A DNA stretch of 64,000 bases from Saccharobesus litoralis. GTDB lineage: Bacteria; Pseudomonadota; Gammaproteobacteria; Enterobacterales; Alteromonadaceae. A model generated the notes under the pieces. It was not told the origin of the DNA, did not search any database, and saw only the letters and a program-made list of their open reading frames with translations. The stretch covers positions 2,356,001-2,420,000 of the forward strand of contig NZ_CP026604.1 in the NCBI RefSeq assembly GCF_003063625.1. Reading direction: 5' to 3'. Positions 57,915 to 64,000 of the stretch are shown here, piece by piece. Position 1 is the stretch's first letter, and every line of letters begins with the position of its first letter. The translations under genes were made by a program, and so were the position numbers.

Positions 57915-58454
57915 ATGAAATATTTTTTAAGCTTGGTATTTTCTTTTCTTTTATTTAGCCCTGCCGTCGCTAAAGAACAATACTTTATTCAAATTGGCAA
58001 ATGCCATTTGCAAAAGTGTGTGGCAGATCGCGTCGCCAAAGCTTTAGCGCTTAATTATAAAATATCGGTTCATCGTTCCACATCAACCCAATTACTTTAT
58101 CAAGTGATCTCAGCATTTGCCTTATCAGAAGCCGATGCTGATATTTATCAGTCTGAATTAAAGAAAGATCGCCAACTGGCACAACATTTATCGTTAGAGG
58201 GTGACGATTTAGGTTACTACTTAAATTTGGGTTATTTTGAATCTATCGCACTAGCCTATCAAATTAAAGACCAAGCTCAGACTATCTTAAAGGGAGAGAT
58301 GATTAGTTTTCGCATTCGTCAGCGTGAGCATAAAGACGAAGCGAGTAAAATTTTAATCGGCCCTTTTGCTAATTTTCAACAGGCTTTAGTTGAATCTAAA
58401 AAAGTCAGGAAAACACCTGATTTTCCCTCTGCCTTTGTTACACAGATCGAATAA
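57915..58454 (+). CDS. Secreted protein with SPOR-like repeats, hypothetical
   Basis: 179 residues with a signal peptide (MKYFLSLVFSFLLFSPAVA, cleavage before KEQ). The mature part begins YFIQIGKCHLQKCVADRVAK and ends KILIGPFANFQQALVESKKV with FPSAFVTQIE; both segments have the look of SPOR domains (IQ-x-G-x-F, IGPF-x-x-x-x-x-A). SPOR domains bind denuded peptidoglycan, so a periplasmic role is possible, but the match is by eye only. It starts five bases after the hybrid kinase stop and belongs to that operon. Two cysteines (Cys-x6-Cys) near the start could form a disulfide. Confidence 0.65.
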   Translation: MKYFLSLVFSFLLFSPAVAKEQYFIQIGKCHLQKCVADRVAKALALNYKISVHRSTSTQLLYQVISAFALSEADADIYQSELKKDRQLAQHLSLEGDDLGYYLNLGYFESIALAYQIKDQAQTILKGEMISFRIRQREHKDEASKILIGPFANFQQALVESKKVRKTPDFPSAFVTQIE

Positions 58455-58573
58455 ATAGTTCGGTCGTCAAATTAATGGCAATAATATTGCTTATCTAACT
58501 TTGAGTCGTTACACAATTTTAACGAAAACTTTAAATGCAATTGGCTAAATCTTCACCGGCCTTGCATTGAGCC

Positions 58574-58748
58574 ATAGTCAAAGCGATCGGGTTTTAGGGC
58601 AGGTTTCTAGTTCCAGACGAAACCTAAGTACCTACATCCATGTAGGCAAAGCCGTCAAGCTTCGAGACCCTATGAGCATATGCTTTATTATGTGATTGGG
58701 GCGAGTAAGTGCTGACAATGAACCATAAAACTTGAGCGAGAAGACTAT
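58574..58748 (+). repeat. Dispersed palindromic repeat, copy F (175 bp, full length)
   Basis: Begins ATAGTCAAAGCGATCGGG and ends AAACTTGAGCGAGAAGACTAT. It has all three hairpins. The second reads CCTACATCCATGTAGG, against CTTACATCCATGTAAG in copy C, a compensatory pair change. The central palindrome is GAGCATATGCTT. It lies 54 bp before the ammonium transporter-GGDEF-EAL gene and points at it. Confidence 0.92.
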
Positions 58749-58802
58749 TCCCCCCCTTGTTAAAGTTTTGGTTGGTCGTTAAAACATATCGGAGGACGAT
58801 AG

Positions 58803-61800
58803 ATGGACTTAGATCTTCTTTGGTTAATGATAAGCACTATTTTGGTGCTTATGATGCAAGCTGGTTTTTTGTGCTTAGAATCAGGCTTAACCCGAGCTAA
58901 AAACTCGATAAATGTTGCCATCAAAAATTTAGCCGATCTGATCTTAGTTTTTTTATTGTGGTGGTTGTTTGGTTTTGGTTTGGCTTTTGGAGAAAGCGAA
59001 ATCGGATTATGGGGCTCGGACCACTTTTTACTCGAAATTGGTAACAATGATGCCAAGTTGGGCGTATTCTTTTTATTTCAAGCCATGTTTTGTGCGACGG
59101 CCGTTACTATTATTTCTGGCGCCATTGCCGAGCGCACCAAATTTAATGCCTATCTGGCTATTGCCATCATCGTCACTTTGTTTACCTATCCTATTTTTGC
59201 GCATTGGGTATGGGGCGGCGCTTTAAGCCAATCAGCTGTTTTATTAGCAAGTTGGGGATTTGTCGATTTTGCCGGTGCAACTGTTGTACATAGTTTAGGT
59301 GGTTGGGTCGCGTTAGCCGCGGTCATTGTTATTGGGCCGCGCTCCGGAGTATTCAGTAAAAAAAATGGCGTTGTTCCGCCCAGTAATTTAACTTTGGCGA
59401 CTCTAGCGAGTGTGTTTTTTCTATTGGGTTGGATTGGTTTTAATGGCGGAAGCACGCTGGCGTTTAACAATGAGCTGCCTAAGATCTTGATCAATACGAT
59501 TTTGGCTGCCATGGCGGGTGGTGTGGCCGCTTATTTAGTCAGTCAGTGGTTACGTCATCCTAATTTGCAACTTAGCGTTGTTCCAGTCAATGGCCTGATT
59601 GCGGGGTTGGTCGCGATCACGGCAACCTGTCATGCGGTGGATCAAACGCAAGCCTTTGTTATTGGGGCAATAGGTGGCTTGATCTATGTATACGGCAGTA
59701 TTTTGCTATTGAAGCTTAAAATAGATGATGCAATAGGTGCCATTCCAGTTCACTTATTTGCGGGAATTTGGGGCACGTTAGCGGTCGGATTATTTGCTGA
59801 TCTTTCTACACTTAACACGGATATGACGCGCATTGAGCAAATTGGCGTGCAATGCTTGGGTATCGCCATTTGCGGTTTATGGGCTTTTGGCACCACTTTT
59901 TGTTTACTGAAAGGTTTGAATTATTTTTATCGCTTGAGAGTGACAGCTCGACAAGAACATATAGGCTTAAATGTGGCCGAGCATGGCGCTAAAACTGATC
60001 TGGTTGATTTTTTAGTTGCGGTGAATGAGGCCGATTTGGATGAAGATTTATCAAAACGTTTGCCAGTAGAGCCGTTTACGGAAGTCGGACAAATTGCCCA
60101 GCAATATAACAAAATGATTTCGCGTGCAGAGCAAGCGGTACATAAAACCACCACGATAGTTAAAGATGTACAAGCGGGCATAGTTACCTTAAATGCGTCA
60201 GCTTGGGTGCTTAGTGTTAATCCCGCGGCGGATAAAATATTTGCTGGGCAAGGGCGGTATCAAGGCAAAACATTTGAGCAATTAATTCAAGTGAAAAGTA
60301 TTTATGAGGTCGCAGTGCAGCGTGAAATAACGCATAAGCCTTGGCCGGAAATTTTAAAAGAAAATGGTCATATTTATTTAGAAGGCCAACCGAAAAACAC
60401 ATTAAATTTAGTTTATTTAGATATTGTCATCACTAACAGTAGCTACAATGATAAAGAGTATATTTGCCTAGTTCATGATATTACTCAGCAAAAAAGTGCA
60501 GAAGAAGCGCTGTTTCAAGAAAAGGAAAAAGCGAAAACCACCTTAGACTCTATTGGTGATGGGGTTATTTCGACCTCTCCTTCCGGTGAAATTCAATACA
60601 TTAATCAAACTGCCGAAAAACTCACAGGTTGGCGTCAAGCGGATGCGCTGGGTAAAAAGTTGCATAGCGTATTTTGCGCAGTTAATAACCTCACGGAACA
60701 CCCGAGTGATAGTTTGATCCGGCAAATTAAACAATCACGAGATACCTTAATTACCGAACAGAGTAAGCTGTTATTTTGTCGAGATGGCCAAGTTTATGCT
60801 ATTCGCTATACCGCTGCGCCCATATTTAATCGCGCGCAACAGTTAACTGGTATTGTGATCGTATTTCAAGATGTAACTCACACGCAACGCATTCAGCGCA
60901 AGCTGAACTATCAAGCGACCCATGATGCGTTAACCGATTTATATAATCGCCGAGAATTTGATAATCGGCTGCGTCATTTGATAGACAATATTGTTGCGGG
61001 GGAAGGTCAGGCGCGTGTTCAGCATGTCCTGATTTATATCGATTTAGACCAATTTAAAATTGTCAATGATGTGTGTGGTCACGCAGCTGGTGACCAATTA
61101 CTCAAGCAAGTCAGTCAACATATGCAACGCTTTGTTAGGGCACAAGATATGCTGGCTCGATTGGGTGGGGATGAGTTCGCTATTTTGTTATACAACTGTC
61201 CGTTAGCAAAGGGGCAAGCCATTGCTGAAAAAATTAGGCAAGTGGTGCGTGATTATCGTTTTGCGTGGCAAGGTAAAGAGTATGCGGTGACGACTAGTAT
61301 TGGCATTGTGGCTATCAATGAAAATAGCCGCAATTTAGCGGAAGTGGTGAATCAAGCTGATTCAGCTTGTTATACCTCGAAAAAACGCGGCAAAAATCAA
61401 GTTAATGTTTACCAGCCAGCCGATAATGAGATCCAGCGTCATAAGCAACAAGTGCAATGGGTTAGCCGGTTGCAACAAGCGATTGATCAGGATAATGGCT
61501 TTGAGTTGTATTTTCAGAAAATTGTTGCGGCTAATCCGGATGATCCTAGTTTGCAGTTTGAAATACTGCTGCGCCTACGTGATGAAAACCATGAGTTGAT
61601 CCCACCAAATGCCTTTTTGCCTTCTGCTGAACGCTACAATTTGATCCAAGCGATTGATAAATGGGTAATACAGCGAACGTTTGCATGGTTAGCTACGCAT
61701 CGTAGTCGACTGCCGCACAACAACATGAAATGTGCGATCAACTTATCGGGTAAATCATTAAATGATGCGGAAGTGATCCAGGTGATTGATCAGTGCCAAG

Positions 61801-62252
61801 CGAAATATCAAATCGCGCCACACATTATTTGTTTTGAAATTACTGAAACGGCTGCGATTGATAACTTGTCCTTGGCGTCCCAGTTTATTATTCAGTTAAA
61901 GAACAAAGGTTTTCGTTTTGCGCTTGATGACTTTGGCGCTGGCTTGTCTTCATTTAATTATTTGAAGAATTTACCGGTCGACTTTTTAAAAATAGATGGC
62001 TCGTTTGTGCGTCAAGTCGATCAAGATCCACTTGATCAAGCTATGGTGCAATCTGTTGCCAATATAGGCAAAACTTTGGGCATTAAAACCATAGCTGAGT
62101 ATGTTGCGTCACCTAATATCGTCAGTTATCTACAAGCGGCGGGTGTTGATTATTTACAGGGCTATCACATTCATAAACCCGAGCCATTAGATAATTTAGC
62201 TAAGCAATTTATGGCTAAATCCGCAAATCAACAAGAAGCATTGCCAAGCTAG
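58803..62252 (+). CDS. Ammonium transporter fused to PAS-PAS-GGDEF-EAL
   Basis: 1149 residues. Residues 1-400 form an Amt/Mep ammonium channel of 11 helices: N-terminal MQAGFLCLESGLTRAKNSIN (20), the first pore histidine in FAGATVVHSLGGWVAL, and the second in DAIGAIPVHLFAGIWGTLA. A HAMP-like linker and two PAS domains follow (about 455-560 and 575-690). GGDEF is intact (ARLGGDEFAIL near 787) with an I-site RAQD five residues before it. The EAL domain (890-1130) has EIL in place of EAL (FEILLRL near 920) but keeps NLSGKSLN, CFEITETA, ALDDFGAGLSSFNYL and LKIDGSF. Ammonium occupancy or flux would be turned into c-di-GMP changes. GGAGGA lies seven bases before the ATG. No glnK gene is adjacent. 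Confidence 0.93.
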   Translation: MDLDLLWLMISTILVLMMQAGFLCLESGLTRAKNSINVAIKNLADLILVFLLWWLFGFGLAFGESEIGLWGSDHFLLEIGNNDAKLGVFFLFQAMFCATAVTIISGAIAERTKFNAYLAIAIIVTLFTYPIFAHWVWGGALSQSAVLLASWGFVDFAGATVVHSLGGWVALAAVIVIGPRSGVFSKKNGVVPPSNLTLATLASVFFLLGWIGFNGGSTLAFNNELPKILINTILAAMAGGVAAYLVSQWLRHPNLQLSVVPVNGLIAGLVAITATCHAVDQTQAFVIGAIGGLIYVYGSILLLKLKIDDAIGAIPVHLFAGIWGTLAVGLFADLSTLNTDMTRIEQIGVQCLGIAICGLWAFGTTFCLLKGLNYFYRLRVTARQEHIGLNVAEHGAKTDLVDFLVAVNEADLDEDLSKRLPVEPFTEVGQIAQQYNKMISRAEQAVHKTTTIVKDVQAGIVTLNASAWVLSVNPAADKIFAGQGRYQGKTFEQLIQVKSIYEVAVQREITHKPWPEILKENGHIYLEGQPKNTLNLVYLDIVITNSSYNDKEYICLVHDITQQKSAEEALFQEKEKAKTTLDSIGDGVISTSPSGEIQYINQTAEKLTGWRQADALGKKLHSVFCAVNNLTEHPSDSLIRQIKQSRDTLITEQSKLLFCRDGQVYAIRYTAAPIFNRAQQLTGIVIVFQDVTHTQRIQRKLNYQATHDALTDLYNRREFDNRLRHLIDNIVAGEGQARVQHVLIYIDLDQFKIVNDVCGHAAGDQLLKQVSQHMQRFVRAQDMLARLGGDEFAILLYNCPLAKGQAIAEKIRQVVRDYRFAWQGKEYAVTTSIGIVAINENSRNLAEVVNQADSACYTSKKRGKNQVNVYQPADNEIQRHKQQVQWVSRLQQAIDQDNGFELYFQKIVAANPDDPSLQFEILLRLRDENHELIPPNAFLPSAERYNLIQAIDKWVIQRTFAWLATHRSRLPHNNMKCAINLSGKSLNDAEVIQVIDQCQAKYQIAPHIICFEITETAAIDNLSLASQFIIQLKNKGFRFALDDFGAGLSSFNYLKNLPVDFLKIDGSFVRQVDQDPLDQAMVQSVANIGKTLGIKTIAEYVASPNIVSYLQAAGVDYLQGYHIHKPEPLDNLAKQFMAKSANQQEALPS

Positions 62253-62433
62253 TTTTGTGCTTAGGGGCGCAATCAGGCTTGGTTTGTCATAATTAATTCC
62301 CAAAAACTCACGCTTTTCGTGCACTAACCTCGGATAAAGCCTACTCTCTGGCGGTATAGTGCGCTAAAATTCTCGCCATTTCGTGGCCGCTGGTGCTGCA
62401 GTTTCAAATAATACGCAGAAGAATATCCGATTT

Positions 62434-63363
62434 ATGGAAAAGTACGACATTAAAACCTTTCAAGGTATGATTTTGGCCTTGCAAGATTATTGGGCCGAAA
62501 AAGGCTGTACCATAGTTCAACCGTTAGATATGGAAGTGGGCGCTGGTACCTTCCACCCTATGACATTCTTACGTTCAATTGGTCCTGAACCGCAAAACTG
62601 TGCATATGTGCAGCCGTGTCGTCGTCCTACCGATGGCCGTTATGGTGAAAACCCTAACCGTTTACAGCATTACTACCAATTCCAAGTTTTGTTAAAGCCA
62701 TCACCTAAGAATATTCAAGAGTTATATTTAGGTTCGTTAGAACTACTCGGTTTTGACACCCAAACCCATGATGTACGCTTTGTTGAAGATAACTGGGAAT
62801 CACCGACTTTAGGTGCATGGGGCTTAGGCTGGGAAGTTTGGCTTAACGGTATGGAAGTCACTCAGTTTACCTATTTCCAACAAGTGGGTGGCTTAGAGTG
62901 TAAGCCGGTATCAGGTGAGATCACTTATGGTATTGAACGCTTAGCTATGTATGTGCAAGGCGTCGATAGCATTTACGATTTAGTTTGGACTGACGGGCCT
63001 ATGGGGAAAGTTACCTATGGCGATATTTTCCATCAAAATGAAGTGGAGCAATCGGCCTACAACTTTGAACATGCGGATGTTGATGCGTTATTTAAGCAAT
63101 TTGACCAATGTGAAAAAGACAGCCAAGCCTTAATTGAAAAAGGCTTACCTTTACCGGCTTACGAGCAAGTGATGAAGGCATCTCACGCGTTTAACTTGCT
63201 AGATGCGCGTCATGCTATCTCGGTGACCGAGCGTCAGCGTTATATTCTTCGTGTGCGTACGTTAGCAAAAGCCTGTGCCGAATCTTACTATGCAGCCCGT
63301 GAAGCATTGGGTTTCCCTATGCTTAAAACAACAAAAACAGTGCAAAGTGAGGGAGCAGAGTAA
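62434..63363 (+). CDS. glyQ: Glycine-tRNA ligase alpha subunit
   Basis: Catalytic subunit of the bacterial alpha2beta2 glycyl-tRNA synthetase. 309 residues. Begins [20 protein letters not shown] and contains [40 protein letters not shown], and [11 protein letters not shown]. The ATG at 62434 is the expected family start (E. coli MQKFDTRTFQG); a longer frame from 62383 is not supported. Its stop and the ATG of glyS share one base (TAATG). Confidence 0.98.
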   Translation: MEKYDIKTFQGMILALQDYWAEKGCTIVQPLDMEVGAGTFHPMTFLRSIGPEPQNCAYVQPCRRPTDGRYGENPNRLQHYYQFQVLLKPSPKNIQELYLGSLELLGFDTQTHDVRFVEDNWESPTLGAWGLGWEVWLNGMEVTQFTYFQQVGGLECKPVSGEITYGIERLAMYVQGVDSIYDLVWTDGPMGKVTYGDIFHQNEVEQSAYNFEHADVDALFKQFDQCEKDSQALIEKGLPLPAYEQVMKASHAFNLLDARHAISVTERQRYILRVRTLAKACAESYYAAREALGFPMLKTTKTVQSEGAE

Positions 63364-64000
63364 TGGCTGATAATTTATTAATTGAAATTGGTACTGAAGA
63401 GTTACCACCAAAAGCGTTGCGTAAACTAGCTGAAGCGTTTGCAGAAAATATTCAAGCAGGCTTAGAAGCCGCAGAGCTTGGTTTTACAGCGGTAAACTGG
63501 TTAGCTTCTCCGCGTCGCTTAGCGGTTAAAGTTTCAGAGCTAGCAGCACAACAAGCTGATAAAGTCGTTGAAAAACGTGGCCCAGCAGTACAAGCCGCAT
63601 TTGATGCTGATGGCAATCCAACTAAAGCGGCCTTAGGTTGGGCTCGTGGTAATGGTATTAGTATTGAACAAGCCGAGCGTTTAGAAACACCTAAAGGCGC
63701 ATGGTTACTGCATAAAGCCGAAGTTAAAGGTAAAGGTGTAGCCGAACTTATTCCAGACATTGCTGAAAAAGCCTTAGCTAAATTACCTATCCCTAAGCCG
63801 ATGCGCTGGGGCGCGACGGATACGCAGTTTATTCGCCCTGTGCATACAGCCACCATCTTATATGGCGCGACTTCAATTGATGCTGAATTACTCGGTGTTA
63901 AAACAGGCTTAGAACTGCAAGGCCATCGTTTCCATCATCAAGGTGCTGTGGCGATTAGCCATGCTGATGAATACGAAAACGTATTACGTGACGCTTTTGT
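63363..64000 (+). CDS. glyS: Glycine-tRNA ligase beta subunit, N-terminal part (runs off the window)
   Basis: Open from the ATG at 63363 to the window end (about 212 residues). Begins [20 protein letters not shown] and continues with [41 protein letters not shown] and [13 protein letters not shown], all typical of GlyS, which binds and helps charge tRNA-Gly. The frame has no stop up to base 64000; the usual length is near 690 residues. Confidence 0.97.
   Translation, partial: MADNLLIEIGTEELPPKALRKLAEAFAENIQAGLEAAELGFTAVNWLASPRRLAVKVSELAAQQADKVVEKRGPAVQAAFDADGNPTKAALGWARGNGISIEQAERLETPKGAWLLHKAEVKGKGVAELIPDIAEKALAKLPIPKPMRWGATDTQFIRPVHTATILYGATSIDAELLGVKTGLELQGHRFHHQGAVAISHADEYENVLRDAF

Noticed and set aside
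58760-59512. Open minus-strand frames within the ammonium transporter part
   Set aside because: The plus-strand frame encodes clear Amt helices; the minus frames have no supporting features.
63452-63856. Open minus-strand frame of 134 codons in glyS
   Set aside because: Lies wholly inside glyS, whose conserved protein sequence explains this stretch.

Overview
The window looks like a chromosomal segment of a marine gammaproteobacterium of the Alteromonadales (an Alteromonas, Catenovulum or Colwellia type of genome). The evidence is the gene order mnmG-rsmG-parA-parB-atpIBEFHAGDC-glmU-DeoR regulator-glmS, the AT-leaning base composition, a DUF2956 protein, many c-di-GMP proteins and an E. coli-like origin. 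No rRNA or tRNA gene and no CRISPR array was seen. The genus is an inference; the order-level placement is fairly safe.

Layout. 0-10.6 kb: the tail of an AraC regulator, an ATM1-type ABC exporter, a porin / PstS-like protein / diguanylate cyclase operon followed by a degenerate-GGDEF/EAL protein, two unrecognised minus-strand genes, a RidA protein, RluF and a small GAF protein. 10.85-11.54 kb: the chromosomal origin oriC, with 28 GATC sites, DnaA boxes and tandem AT-rich 13-mers. 11.5-27.8 kb: housekeeping genes reading away from the origin, namely mnmG, rsmG, parAB, the whole F1Fo ATP synthase operon, glmU, a DeoR-type regulator and glmS, separated by good intrinsic terminators. 27.8-33.4 kb: an accessory island just after glmS. 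It holds two gene remnants joined head to head at one point, an orphan HigA-like antitoxin and a 1171-residue helicase-PLD nuclease that fits the single-gene Mokosh type II anti-phage system. 33.5-41 kb: a nine-gene Mrp/Mnh-like cation/proton antiporter operon with three D-type subunits and a fused B subunit. 41-48 kb: small membrane proteins, a DUF1361 protein, a HAD hydrolase paired with an unknown polytopic protein, and a TonB-dependent receptor. 48-58.5 kb: a 2235-residue pseudokinase/AAA/GAF/hybrid histidine kinase, a REC-GGDEF protein, a second hybrid kinase and a secreted SPOR-like protein. 58.8-62.3 kb: an ammonium transporter fused to PAS-GGDEF-EAL. The window ends with glyQ and the start of glyS.

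Main non-coding observation: six copies of one structured intergenic repeat (full length about 175-178 bp) lie in this 64 kb. They have terminal inverted repeats starting ATAGTC, three internal hairpins, at least one compensatory base-pair change between copies, and the same orientation relative to the downstream gene in all six cases. A different 269-bp MITE-like element with 27-bp inverted ends lies between glmU and the DeoR gene.

How the genes work together: the origin-proximal block supplies replication/segregation, tRNA and rRNA modification, ATP synthesis and amino-sugar supply. The flanks are rich in signal transduction, with four proteins carrying GGDEF and/or EAL domains plus two phosphorelay kinases, which suggests tight coupling of nutrient sensing (phosphate-like ligand, ammonium) to c-di-GMP.
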